From the NCBI RefSeq assembly GCF_035953295.1, contig NZ_CP108370.1:868001-932000 (forward strand): a stretch of DNA of 64,000 nucleotides. Direction: 5' to 3'. The DNA comes from Streptomyces sp. NBC_01335. Lineage in GTDB: Bacteria > Actinomycetota > Actinomycetes > Streptomycetales > Streptomycetaceae. Below, piece after piece: positions 8,750-16,997 of the stretch. The stretch's first letter is position 1. Every line of letters begins with the position of its first letter. Below the pieces are notes generated by a model. It saw nothing but the letters and a program-made list of their open reading frames with translations. It made no database searches and was not told where the DNA came from. The position numbers and the translations under genes are program-made.

Positions 8750-9678
8750 GCCTCCTTGATTGAAGCGGGGGGTACGGAGGCGAACTCGGCGGCGTCCGCG
8801 GTGAGGTCGAGGTACGCCTCTTCCAGAGTGGCTCGCTCTTCCACGAGCTCCAGGAGGGGAACGTGCCGGGCCGCCGCCAGCGCCCCGACTTCACTGGCAC
8901 GGGCTCCCTCGACCCAGAACGCCCCGTCACCGGTATCCCTGGCGTCGTATCCCCTGCGGACCAGGAGGTCGCGGAGTCCGCTTCCCTCGGCTTCCCGCAG
9001 CCGCACCCGGGGGCGGCTGCGCGAGGCGAGGAACGCGACCGTCGGCACGTCGGCGAGGAGCCTTCCAGCACCGAGAATGATCAGGTGGTCGGCGAAGGTG
9101 GCTGTTTCGCCCATCAAGTGACTGGACACCAGAACCGTGCGGCCTTCCCGCGCAAGCCGTCTCATCAGCTCGCGGATCCAGACCATTCCCTCGAGGTCGA
9201 GCCCGTTGGACGGCTCGTCCAGTATCACCACGGGAGGGTCCCCGAGCAGTGCGGCGGCTATGCCCAGCCGTTGGCGCATGCCGAGTGAGAACGTCTTGAT
9301 CCGTCGCGCGGCGACCGTGGCGAGGCCCGCTTCCTCCAGCACGGTGTCCACTCTTCGCTGGGAGATGCCGTTGCTCACCGCGAGGGCGAGCACATGGTCT
9401 CTTGCGGTGCGCGATCCGTGCGCGGCTCCGGCGTCGAGCAGTGAACCGACCACGCGCAGTGGGTTGTCGAGCGTGGCGTAGGCCCGTCCGCCCACGGTCG
9501 CCGTGCCGCTGGACGGGCGGTCGAGGCCGAGAATCAGCCGCATCGTGGTGGACTTCCCGGCACCGTTGGGCCCGAGGAAGCCGGTGACGCGGCCGGCCTC
9601 CGCACGGAAGGTGAGTTGGTCCACCGCGCGGGTGGCTCCGTACTCTTTCGTGAGCTGATGCACATCGATGCTGGTCAT
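8746..9678 (-). CDS. ABC transporter ATP-binding protein
   Basis: This 310-residue ATPase carries Walker A GPNGAGKST (about 34-42), Q-loop and signature region LGMRQRLGIAAALL (about 135), Walker B VVILDEPSNGLDLEG (about 152-166) and the switch histidine in SSHLMGE (about 190). It belongs to the DrrA/CcmA-like group paired with ABC-2 permeases. The signature SLGMRQ departs from the usual LSGGQ, as is common in this group. The ATG at 9678 begins MTSIDVHQLTKEYG; the longer open frame upstream runs into the divergent kinase gene and is not coding. Coupled to the permease downstream and divergent from the kinase/regulator pair. Confidence 0.9.
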   Translation of the reverse strand: MTSIDVHQLTKEYGATRAVDQLTFRAEAGRVTGFLGPNGAGKSTTMRLILGLDRPSSGTATVGGRAYATLDNPLRVVGSLLDAGAAHGSRTARDHVLALAVSNGISQRRVDTVLEEAGLATVAARRIKTFSLGMRQRLGIAAALLGDPPVVILDEPSNGLDLEGMVWIRELMRRLAREGRTVLVSSHLMGETATFADHLIILGAGRLLADVPTVAFLASRSRPRVRLREAEGSGLRDLLVRRGYDARDTGDGAFWVEGARASEVGALAAARHVPLLELVEERATLEEAYLDLTADAAEFASVPPASIKEA

Positions 9679-9734
9679 GCACTCAGCCTGGCTGGGGCGA
9701 TGCAACGGCGTCCTCCCCCGACCGTGGGAATCCT

Positions 9735-9752
9735 CTCCCCCGTACGGGGGAG
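9735..9752. promoter_or_regulatory. Perfect 18-bp palindrome in divergent ABC/two-component promoter
   Basis: CTCCCCCGTACGGGGGAG is a perfect inverted repeat 57 bp from the ABC start and 25 bp from the kinase ATG. A looser copy (TCCCCCGACCGTGGGA) lies at about 9714-9729. It is the best candidate operator for the NarL-type response regulator. Confidence 0.6.
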
Positions 9753-9777
9753 GTACAGCCGGACGGGCGCTGCCACC

Positions 9778-10974
9778 ATGGCCCACATGCACCGTTTCCT
9801 TGCCCCACTGGCCGAGCCGGTGACCTACAGCCGTTGGATCCACCTCGTCGTCCCCATGGCCCTCATAAGCGTGTGGCTGTTCATCGAGCCGGGCCTCCCG
9901 TGGCAGCTCGCGCTGCTCGCGGTGCCCGTGGGGCTCCTCCCGGTGATGCGTGTGGGGGAAGGGGTCCAGGCACAGCTTCTGCTCACCCCCGGCGAGCGTG
10001 GTCGGGCCGATGCGACCATTTCCCTCTCGCCCGCCACGACCTGGGGTGAGAAATGGCGGACCGTGCTCTGGCTCGAACTGCGCCTCCTGCTCTCCATCGT
10101 CGTGGGCGCGGCCACGGTCTGGCTGCCCTTCATGGCGACCGACATGGTCCGGGCCGCGACGGGGGACTACATCGGCAACGGCATATTCCAACTGGTCGAA
10201 CCCCACTCCTGGTACGCGGTGCTCGCGCCACTTCCTCTCCTCCTGCTGCTGGCCCTCGTGGTTCTCTGCGGACGGCTCACCACGGCAGTGGCCCGTCGGC
10301 TACTGGGACCGTCGAAGACCGAACGCGTGGCAGCGCTGGAGGAGCTCACGGAGCAGCTTCTGGAGCGCAACCGCATCGCACGCGAACTCCACGACTCCAT
10401 CGGCCACGCACTCACGGTTTCCGTGGTGCAGGCAGGTGCCGCACGCACGGCTGACGATCCGGAGTTCACCCGGCGCGCGCTCGTGGCAATCGAGGAGACG
10501 GGTCGCGCGGCGCTCGACGATCTGGAACGGGTGCTCCGGGTGCTGCGCCAACCCGGAGCCTCTGCCGACCGACGGCCGACGCTGATCGCTGTCGAGCAGC
10601 TGCTGGACTCCGCACGCGGATCCGGGGTCGCCGTGGACGCCGAGGTGGTCGGGCGCATCGACCGCCTGCCCGACTCCCTGTCCAGGGAGGGGTATCGCAT
10701 CCTTCAGGAATCGCTCACCAACGCGTTGCGTCACGCCGGCCGGGTCCCTGTCCGTGTGCGTATCGGCGTCGAAAGCGACCATCTGGAACTCGACGTACGG
10801 AATCCTCTGGCGGAGCCCGTCAGCCGCTCGGCCGGGGGGCATGGGCTGCAAGGGATACGAGAACGGGCGAAGCTGCTGGGCGGCAGTGCGAAAGCCGGAC
10901 CGCGCGAAGGCGAATGGCGGGTCCACGTCGCCCTGCCCCTCCGGGCGGCACCCAGGGTGTTCCCATGGCGGTGA
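9778..10974 (+). CDS. Two-component sensor histidine kinase (NarL/DesK-type)
   Basis: A 398-residue kinase. Four or five membrane segments lie in residues about 18-175. HisKA_3 dimerisation follows, with the phospho-acceptor His in RELHDSIGHALT near residue 205, then an HATPase_c domain with the N-box in LTNALRHAG near 320 and a G-box in GGHGLQGIRERA near 362. Its short periplasmic loops suggest sensing of membrane or drug stress. Its 3' end overlaps the response-regulator start by 10 bp, so the two are coupled. ATG 9778 and ATG 9787 are both possible starts. Confidence 0.92.
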   Translation: MAHMHRFLAPLAEPVTYSRWIHLVVPMALISVWLFIEPGLPWQLALLAVPVGLLPVMRVGEGVQAQLLLTPGERGRADATISLSPATTWGEKWRTVLWLELRLLLSIVVGAATVWLPFMATDMVRAATGDYIGNGIFQLVEPHSWYAVLAPLPLLLLLALVVLCGRLTTAVARRLLGPSKTERVAALEELTEQLLERNRIARELHDSIGHALTVSVVQAGAARTADDPEFTRRALVAIEETGRAALDDLERVLRVLRQPGASADRRPTLIAVEQLLDSARGSGVAVDAEVVGRIDRLPDSLSREGYRILQESLTNALRHAGRVPVRVRIGVESDHLELDVRNPLAEPVSRSAGGHGLQGIRERAKLLGGSAKAGPREGEWRVHVALPLRAAPRVFPWR

Positions 10975-11615
10975 AGGTCCTTCTCGTCGACGACGAGCCA
11001 CTCGTGCGCACGGGCCTGCGGGCGGTGCTGGAATCGCAGCCCGACATCGTGGTGGCCGGAGAAGCGGCGGACGGTGCGTCCGTGCTTCCCCTGGTGCGGC
11101 AGTTACGCCCGGACGTGGTCGCCATGGACGTCCGGATGCCCTTGATGGACGGCATAGAGGCGACGCGGCTACTGCTCCGTTCCCTGGCCGAACCTCCGAA
11201 GATTCTGGTGGTCACGACATTCGAGAACGACGAGTACGTGTACGAGGCTCTGCGCGCGGGTGCGGACGGGTTCCTGCTCAAGCGTGCCCGCCCGATGGAG
11301 ATCGTGAATGCCGTCCGGCTGGTGGCCGAAGGCGAGTCCTTGCTCTTTCCTGCGGCTGTGCGTCGGCTGGCCTCCGAGTGCGGGACGAACAAGGCCCGCG
11401 CGGTGGTGAAGCGGGCCGCCCTCACCGATCGGGAGGAGGCAGTGCTCCGGTTGATGTGCCGGGGCCTGTCCAATGCGGAGATCGCGGCCAAGCTGGTGGT
11501 GGGCACCGAGACGGTCAAGACCCATGTCAGTGCGTTGCTGGCCAAGCTCGGTTCCAGGGACCGGACTCAGGCCGTGATCACGGCGTACGAGTCGGGATTC
11601 GTGATCCCCGGTTGA
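10965..11615 (+). CDS. LuxR/NarL-family response regulator
   Basis: This 216-residue regulator has a receiver domain (residues 1-120; acidic pocket DDE near 10-12, phosphorylated Asp in VAMDVRMPLMDG near 55, Lys in FLLKRARP near 105) and a GerE-type helix-turn-helix at the C-terminus (LTDREEAVLRLMCRGLSNAEIA...TVKTHVSALLAKLGSRDR, about 150-205). Partner of the overlapping kinase gene. It probably binds the palindrome upstream of the kinase and the divergent ABC operon. Confidence 0.94.
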   Translation: MAVKVLLVDDEPLVRTGLRAVLESQPDIVVAGEAADGASVLPLVRQLRPDVVAMDVRMPLMDGIEATRLLLRSLAEPPKILVVTTFENDEYVYEALRAGADGFLLKRARPMEIVNAVRLVAEGESLLFPAAVRRLASECGTNKARAVVKRAALTDREEAVLRLMCRGLSNAEIAAKLVVGTETVKTHVSALLAKLGSRDRTQAVITAYESGFVIPG

Positions 11616-11992
11616 GGTGGGAGGCAGGGGTCCGGTCACGGGGGAAGGGGTCCGGTCACGGGGCGGCAGTCCCGATGCGGGGACAGCGGTCCCGTTACGG
11701 GCAGCGGTCCCGATACGGAAGCGGCAGCGGTCCCGATGCGGGAGGGACAGCGGTCCCGATGCGGGGGCACCGTACCCGGTGCGTGAGGCCGTCCCGCGTC
11801 CCGTTCGCCGGGCGCCACGAAGGTGCCGCCCGGATAGAGGCGAGCGACGAAATCCGGCCACGCGGGGACCGTCCACACGGGGCACCGGGCGACCGAGGGT
11901 CATCGGAAGCGGCCCGGCTCCCGCCGGCGTTCGCGGAGCCCGATCCCACCGAGTACCATCCGGCAGACACAGGGGGCGTGAGGAGGACACAC
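11616..11992. repeat. 377-bp gap with degenerate tandem repeats
   Basis: From about 11628 to 11775 the sequence is an irregular array of units built on CAGCGGTCCCGATGCGGG and GGTCCGGTCACGGGG, with 17-24-bp spacing. The rest holds no gene-like frame. AGGAGG at about 11981-11986 is the ribosome site of the following ROK gene. Confidence 0.8.
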
Positions 11993-13150
11993 GTGGGGCG
12001 GCTGACCGGTGGAGACCCGTCGTTGTTGCGGCGGATCAATTCCGCGGTGGTACTGCACGCCCTGCGTGGAGCCGAGCTCCCGACGCTCTCGGACCTGACC
12101 CGGATAACCGGCCTTTCCCGGCCAACGGTCGAAGGCGTGGTCGAGGGGTTGTTCGAAGCCGGCCTGGTCGTGGAGGCGCTGCCCGACGACGGGGAGGCGC
12201 GGCGCCAGGGCCGCCCCGCGCGGCGGTTCCGCTTTCGCGCCGAGGCGGGCCATCTGCTGGGCATCGAGATCGGTCCGCACCGGGTCTCCGCCTTGTTGTC
12301 GGGGCTCGACGGCAGGATCATCGGGGCGGGACAGCGGCAGGTCTCGGAGACCGCCGCCGCTGACGACCGGCTCGATCAGGTCCGCGCCATGATCGCCGAC
12401 CTGCTCCGCCGTACGGGCGTGGCCAGGAGCAGCTTGCGAGCCGTGGGGGTGGGCAGCCCGGGGATCGTGGAGGCCGACGGCACGGTCCGGCTGGGCACGG
12501 CGCTTCCCGGCTGGACCGGGCTCCCCCTCGGGGAGCGCCTCCGGCGCTCGTTCCGCTGCCCGGTCCTGGTGGAGAACGACGCCAATACCGCCGCCGTGGC
12601 GGAGCATTGGAAGGGCGCGGCGGCGGAGTCGGACGACATCGTCTTCGTCCTGGCCGGCTTGAGCCCCGGAGCGGGTTCATTGATAGGAGGGCGGCTGCAC
12701 CGGGGTTACGGCGGAGCCGCCGGCGAGATCGGCGCGCTCCACCTGCTCGGCAGAGAGGTCACGCCGGAACATCTGCTGTCCACGACCGACACCCCGCTCG
12801 ACCCGTTGGACGAGCCCGCGGTGGCGGCGGTGTTCACCAAAGCACGGCAGGGCGACAGTCGAGCCCAGGAGGCGGTCGAACGGTTCATCCAGCGGCTGGT
12901 GCACGACGTCGCGGCGCTCGTGCTGGCGCTCGACCCGGAGATCGTGGTGGTCGGCGGTTGGGCTGCCGGGCTCGACGGGGTGCTGGACCCGCTGCGGAAC
13001 GAGCTGGCGCGTTACTGCCTGCGGCCGCCCCGGGTCGCCCTGTCCCTGCTCGGGGAGGCCGCCGTCGCGACCGGGGCCCTGCGGCTGGCGCTGGACCACG
13101 TGGAGGAGCAGTTGTTCGCGGTGGAGGGAACGGTGACGGCCCGCCGCTGA
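11993..13150 (+). CDS. ROK-family transcriptional regulator
   Basis: A 385-residue regulator with an N-terminal winged helix-turn-helix (about 18-75, LSDLTRITGLSRPTVEGVVEGL) and a C-terminal ROK/ASKHA domain (about 88-375). The ATP/sugar-binding glycine segment GVGSPGIVEADG is near 150 and VENDANTAAVAEHWKG near 190. The canonical zinc-site cysteines (CxCGxxGC) are absent, so it is a non-canonical sugar-kinase-like sensor. GTG 11993 was chosen because AGGAGG lies 7 nt upstream; an in-frame GTG at 11978 overlaps that site. It probably represses sugar-utilisation genes, but no target lies next to it. Confidence 0.9.
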   Translation: MGRLTGGDPSLLRRINSAVVLHALRGAELPTLSDLTRITGLSRPTVEGVVEGLFEAGLVVEALPDDGEARRQGRPARRFRFRAEAGHLLGIEIGPHRVSALLSGLDGRIIGAGQRQVSETAAADDRLDQVRAMIADLLRRTGVARSSLRAVGVGSPGIVEADGTVRLGTALPGWTGLPLGERLRRSFRCPVLVENDANTAAVAEHWKGAAAESDDIVFVLAGLSPGAGSLIGGRLHRGYGGAAGEIGALHLLGREVTPEHLLSTTDTPLDPLDEPAVAAVFTKARQGDSRAQEAVERFIQRLVHDVAALVLALDPEIVVVGGWAAGLDGVLDPLRNELARYCLRPPRVALSLLGEAAVATGALRLALDHVEEQLFAVEGTVTARR

Positions 13151-13165
13151 CAGCGGCGGGCCGTC
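13135..13165. terminator. Strong hairpin overlapping the ROK stop codon
   Basis: A 14-bp perfect stem (GACGGCCCGCCGCT and its complement) with a 3-nt loop. The ROK TGA falls at the top of the left arm and loop. With no T-tract it fits actinobacterial terminators, and it can serve both convergent genes. Confidence 0.75.
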
Positions 13166-13205
13166 GGGTCCGCAGATCACCCCGATGTCGCGGGGCGAGG
13201 GGTGC

Positions 13206-13970
13206 TCAGGAAGCCTGACGCTCCTGGTCGTGGCTGATCTCCAGGGCTCCGGAGTCCCCGAAGGTGAGCCGGCAGGTGTCGGCACGGTAGGTGGCGACGG
13301 AGACCGCGGCGGTGCCGCCCGCGGCGAAGTAGCGCGTGGTGACCACCAGGACAGGGGCTCCGGGCAGCCGGTCGAGCTCCTTGGAGTCGTCCGCGCTGGC
13401 CGAGCCGAGCTCGACCGACCGGTCCTGACCTTCGAGGCCGAGGCGGTGCAGCTCCCTCAGCACACCGCGGGCGCGGGCCGGTCCGGTGGACGCCTCGATC
13501 GCGGACAGGTCGGGGACGGACGCGGACGGCACGTACAGCAGTTCCGCCGCCACCGGCTGACCGTGGGTGACCCTGATGCGGCGGATCACGTGGACCGCCT
13601 CGTCGGACGCCACGTCCAGCGCCGCGGCGACAGCCGCGGGGGCGGTGCCCCGGGTGCACTCGACGGGCTGCCACGCCTCGTCGGCCACCGCTCCCGTCCA
13701 CTCCTGCTGCGCCGTGGAGACCGCGACGCCCACCCTGGGCGGGGCGACGGTGGTGCCCACACCCCGCCGACGCTGAAGTCTTCCTTCGAGTTCGAGCTGC
13801 TCCAGAGCCTGCCGGAGCGTGGCCCGTGCGACTCCGAACCGGGCGGCGAGGTCCCGCTCGTTCGGCAGGATCTCACCCACCGCGAAGTCCGAGTCGAGTG
13901 CCTCACTGAGCACGGTCCTCAGGTGCCAGTACTTCGGCTCCTGCACCGTTTCCAGCTGCGTGGTCCCCAC
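13206..13970 (-). CDS. GntR/HutC-family transcriptional regulator
   Basis: This 254-residue protein has an N-terminal GntR winged helix (about 15-75; ILPNERDLAARFGVARATLRQALEQLELEGRLQRRRGVGTTV) and a C-terminal UTRA effector domain (about 95-245). It is in the same subfamily as DasR/NagR, whose ligands are often phosphorylated sugars or amino sugars. The GTG at 13970 has GGAGGA 5-6 nt upstream and gives the usual N-terminus (GTTQLETVQEPKYWHL). It is convergent with the ROK gene and divergent from the alpha/beta-hydrolase gene. A dre-like palindrome about 95 bp upstream suggests autoregulation. Confidence 0.9.
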   Translation of the reverse strand: MGTTQLETVQEPKYWHLRTVLSEALDSDFAVGEILPNERDLAARFGVARATLRQALEQLELEGRLQRRRGVGTTVAPPRVGVAVSTAQQEWTGAVADEAWQPVECTRGTAPAAVAAALDVASDEAVHVIRRIRVTHGQPVAAELLYVPSASVPDLSAIEASTGPARARGVLRELHRLGLEGQDRSVELGSASADDSKELDRLPGAPVLVVTTRYFAAGGTAAVSVATYRADTCRLTFGDSGALEISHDQERQAS

Positions 13971-14007
13971 CCTGTCCTCCGCAATCGCCCAGCGGCCTTT
14001 TCCGCGA

Positions 14008-14045
14008 CAACATTTATTAAAGGTTCTTTTCTTAACGTAAGGACC
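14008..14045. promoter_or_regulatory. AT-rich promoter-like patch upstream of the GntR gene
   Basis: An AT-rich island in very GC-rich surroundings, containing spaced TTAA motifs (TTAAAGG...TTTCTTAA). It probably holds the promoter of the leftward GntR gene. No exact -35/-10 pair is assigned. Confidence 0.4.
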
Positions 14046-14063
14046 ATAGGACGGCGCACCGAC

Positions 14064-14077
14064 TTGGTCAAGACCAA
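14064..14077. promoter_or_regulatory. dre-like palindrome (candidate GntR operator)
   Basis: TTGGTC-AA-GACCAA. In context it matches the DasR-responsive consensus ACTGGTCTAGACCAGT at 12 of 16 positions and lies 94 bp upstream of the GntR start. It may be the operator of this regulator or of DasR itself. Confidence 0.5.
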
Positions 14078-14263
14078 TCCTTGACCCGGGGTGCCGCGAA
14101 ACGGCCTTCCGGCACAGAGCGTTCACAGGACGTTCGTGGGACGAGGGTCGGCGAGCTGGACCGAGGACGGCGCGCCGGGCCATCTCGGCGCGCGTACGTC
14201 GCCACCGCTGACGGCGGACCATCTCCCGTTCCGATCGGGCGACGCCGGCCCTTGAACTGGACG

Positions 14264-14277
14264 CTACCGGGCGGTAG
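14264..14277. promoter_or_regulatory. Short inverted repeat upstream of the hydrolase
   Basis: CTACCGGGCGGTAG (5-bp arms) lies 53 bp before the alpha/beta-hydrolase ATG. It looks like a TetR-type half-site pair. The rest of 13971-14330 shows no gene. Confidence 0.35.
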
Positions 14278-14330
14278 TTGTTGGTTCGGAAGGGTGTTCG
14301 TCCACTCTTCATCCACTCCAGGGAGCAGCC

Positions 14331-15161
14331 ATGACCGGCACGGCATCGTTCAGTTTCGACACCTCCGCGGGCTCGCGGGCACTCTCGCTGGCCTACGAAC
14401 GGACCGGTGCGGGGCAGCCGCTGCTGTTGCTCCACGGCATAGGCCATCACCGGCAGGCGTGGGATCCGGTGGTGCGGATCCTGTCGGGCGAGCGCGATGT
14501 GATCAGTGTGGACCTGCCGGGCTTCGGTGAGTCGGCGGCGCTTCCGGACGGTGTCGCGTACGACGTGCGGACGGTGGCCGCAGCGCTGACGGCCTTCTGC
14601 GCCGAACTCGGCGTCCCACGCCCCCATGTGGCGGGCAACTCGCTCGGCGGTCTGCTCGCGCTGGAGCTCGGACGCACCGGACGTGCCCGATCCGTCACGG
14701 CCCTCTCCCCCGCCGGTTTCTGGAACGGGCCGGAGCGCCGGTACGCGTTCGGGACGCTCTGGGCGATGCGCCGGGGCGCCCGGTCGCTGCCGGTCCCGCT
14801 GATCGAACGCCTCTCGCGGAGCGCGGCCGGGCGGGCCGCTCTCACCGGCACCATCTGCGCCAGGCCCGGGCGCCGTTCACCGGAGGCGGTCGTCGCGGAG
14901 ACCCTCGCGCTCCGGAGCGCGACCGGATTCGAAGGGACGCTGGCCACCGGCCGGAACGCCTCCTTCGTCTCCGACGTGCCGGGCATCCCCGTCACCGTCG
15001 CCTGGGGCACCCGTGACGTGCTGCTGCCCCGTCGGCAGGGCGTCCGGGCCAAGCGCGTCATACCCGGCGCCCGGCTGGTGCGGCTGCCCGGATGCGGTCA
15101 TGTACCGATGAACGACGACCCCGCGCTCGTGTCCCGGGTCATCCTGGACACCAGCCGCTGA
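14331..15161 (+). CDS. Alpha/beta-fold hydrolase
   Basis: A 276-residue hydrolase with the oxyanion motif LLHGIGHHRQAW (about 28-39), the nucleophile elbow GNSLGG near residue 103 (catalytic Ser in G-N-S-L-G), an acid residue in the WGTRDVLLP strand near 227 and the catalytic His in GCGHVPMNDDP near 258. There is no signal peptide. GGGAG precedes the ATG. It could be an esterase, lactonase or C-C bond hydrolase; sequence alone does not decide. It is transcribed away from the GntR gene, which may control it. Confidence 0.85.
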   Translation: MTGTASFSFDTSAGSRALSLAYERTGAGQPLLLLHGIGHHRQAWDPVVRILSGERDVISVDLPGFGESAALPDGVAYDVRTVAAALTAFCAELGVPRPHVAGNSLGGLLALELGRTGRARSVTALSPAGFWNGPERRYAFGTLWAMRRGARSLPVPLIERLSRSAAGRAALTGTICARPGRRSPEAVVAETLALRSATGFEGTLATGRNASFVSDVPGIPVTVAWGTRDVLLPRRQGVRAKRVIPGARLVRLPGCGHVPMNDDPALVSRVILDTSR

Positions 15162-15202
15162 GGGGGCCGGCCGGGGGAAGACTGCCGCGCCACGGAACCG
15201 TT

Positions 15203-15224
15203 GTTCACCCCGGGTTGGGGTGGA
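15203..15224 (+). promoter_or_regulatory. PHO-box-like direct-repeat unit upstream of phoD
   Basis: GTTCACCCCGG (15203-15213) matches the conserved part (GTTCACC) of the 11-bp unit bound by PhoP in Streptomyces. The next 11 bp begin GTTGGGG and match poorly. It lies 94-115 bp before the phosphatase start. Confidence 0.5.
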
Positions 15225-15317
15225 CGCCTTCGCCGCGCGTTAGGCATGGTCCTGCGTGCGCCGGCGCTGATCGGACGCGCACGTCGTACACCCCGCACCC
15301 TTCCCGGAGGCGCATCG

Positions 15318-16895
15318 ATGACGAACCGTCCGCACATCCACTCCCCCGGCCGCCGGACCGTACTGCGCGGTTCGCTCCTCGCGTCGGCCGCCGTCGGGCT
15401 GCCGGCGCTCACCGGTGCGCCCGCCTTCGCGCGGTCCGGCCGCCCGTCCGCCGAGTGGGGTGTCCAGGTCGGCGACGTCACGGCTTCCACCGCACTGGTC
15501 TGGGTGCGCTCGGACCGCGCGGCACGGATGCTCGTCGAGACGTCGGCCACCGAGTCGTTCCGCGCGTCCCGCCTCTGGCACGGTCCGCTGATCGGTGCCG
15601 GGACGGACTTCACCGGAACGACTCCGCTGCACGGGCTGCCGGCCGGCGAACAGATCCACTACCGGGTGACTCTCGCCGACCCGGACGATCCGCGTCGCAC
15701 GGGCCGCCCCGTGTACGGGACCTTCCGTACCGCCCCGGCGAAGCGGCGCGACGGGGCACGGTTCCTCTGGTCCGGCGACATCGCCGGGCAGGGATGGGGC
15801 ATCAACCCCGACATCGGGGGCTACACCGTCTACGAGGAGATGCGGAATCTCAACCCCGACTTCTTCCTCTGCAGCGGCGACAACATCTACGCGGACGGAG
15901 TCATCGAGTCCAGCGTGACCCTGCCCGACGGCCGGATCTGGCGCAACGTCACGACCGAGGAGAAGGCGAAGGTCGCCGAGACCCTCGATGAGTACCGGGG
16001 CAACTTCCGCTACAACCTGCTGGACGCGAACGTACGCAGGTTCAACTCCCAGGTGCCGTCGATCGTCCAGTGGGACGACCACGAGGTGCGCAACAACTGG
16101 TACCCGGGGCAGATTCTCGACGATGTGCGCTACACGGAGAAGAACGTGGACGTGCTGGCGGCGCGCTCGGTGCGGGCCTACCGCGAGTACCTCCCCGTCT
16201 CCACCCTCCGCGCCGCGCCGGGCGAGGGCCGCATGCAGCGGGTGGTCCGCCACGGCCCCCTGCTCGACGTGTTCGTGCTCGACATGCGCTCCTTCCGCAA
16301 CGCCAACTCGCCCGACCGGCAGGCCGACGACACCACGGGCATCCTCGGTGCCGAGCAGCTCCAGTGGCTCAAGGGCGAGCTCTCCCGGTCCCGCGCCGTG
16401 TGGAAGGTGATCGCGGCCGACATGCCGCTCGGACTGGTCGTGCCCGACGGCGCCACGGACTTCGAAGCGGTCGCCCAGGGCGATCCGGGCGCCCCGCTGG
16501 GGCGGGAACTCCAGATCGCCGAGCTGCTGCGGTACATCAAGCACCAGCGGATCACGGGGACCGTCTGGCTGACGACGGACGTGCACCACACCTCCGCCCA
16601 GCATTACGTCCCCGAGCGCGCCGCCTTCAAGGACTTCGCACCTTTCTGGGAGTTCGTCTCCGGCCCGCTGGCCGCGGGTGCCTTCCCGGCGAGCGCGCTG
16701 GACGGCACGTTCGGCCCGGACCGGGTGTTCGTCAAGGCTCCCGTCCAGTCCAACCAGTCCCCCATGGAGATGCCTCCGCTCTACGGAGAGGTCGACATCG
16801 ACGGAGGGAGCGGGGAAATGACGGTGCGTCTGAGGCAGCAGGGCTGCAAGGTTCTCTTCACCAAGGTGCTGCAGCCCGGCCTCACGGGCCAGTGA
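15318..16895 (+). CDS. phoD: Alkaline phosphatase D (PhoD), Tat-exported
   Basis: A 525-residue secreted metallophosphatase/phosphodiesterase. The Tat signal peptide is at residues 1-38 (GRRTVLRG, a hydrophobic stretch, then A-F-A). An N-terminal Fn3-like PhoD domain spans about 45-145, followed by the metallophosphatase core with WSGDIAGQGWG (about 155), CSGDNIYADG (about 192), QWDDHEVRNNW (about 250) and the late metal ligands TTDVHHTSAQ (about 422). These enzymes use Fe3+/Ca2+. The ATG at 15318 has GGAGG 7 nt upstream. The PHO-box-like unit in front suggests phosphate-starvation control by PhoP. Confidence 0.93.
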   Translation: MTNRPHIHSPGRRTVLRGSLLASAAVGLPALTGAPAFARSGRPSAEWGVQVGDVTASTALVWVRSDRAARMLVETSATESFRASRLWHGPLIGAGTDFTGTTPLHGLPAGEQIHYRVTLADPDDPRRTGRPVYGTFRTAPAKRRDGARFLWSGDIAGQGWGINPDIGGYTVYEEMRNLNPDFFLCSGDNIYADGVIESSVTLPDGRIWRNVTTEEKAKVAETLDEYRGNFRYNLLDANVRRFNSQVPSIVQWDDHEVRNNWYPGQILDDVRYTEKNVDVLAARSVRAYREYLPVSTLRAAPGEGRMQRVVRHGPLLDVFVLDMRSFRNANSPDRQADDTTGILGAEQLQWLKGELSRSRAVWKVIAADMPLGLVVPDGATDFEAVAQGDPGAPLGRELQIAELLRYIKHQRITGTVWLTTDVHHTSAQHYVPERAAFKDFAPFWEFVSGPLAAGAFPASALDGTFGPDRVFVKAPVQSNQSPMEMPPLYGEVDIDGGSGEMTVRLRQQGCKVLFTKVLQPGLTGQ

Positions 16896-16930
16896 GCGCG
16901 CGCGATCCGTTTCGGGCGTGATCGGGGCGG

Positions 16931-16961
16931 GGGAGCGGCCAAGGACGCCGGGTCCGCTCCC
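16931..16961. terminator. Weak hairpin after phoD
   Basis: GGGAGCGG and CCGCTCCC arms with a 15-nt loop, 36 bp after the phoD stop. A possible terminator. Confidence 0.35.
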
Positions 16962-16997
16962 GGGCCCGCTGTCAGTGGTGGCATCTACCGTTTTCCC

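Noticed and set aside
10754..11992. Upstream extension of the ROK gene frame through the response regulator
   Set aside because: It overlaps a certain gene in another frame; the ROK start at 11993 has an ideal AGGAGG site.
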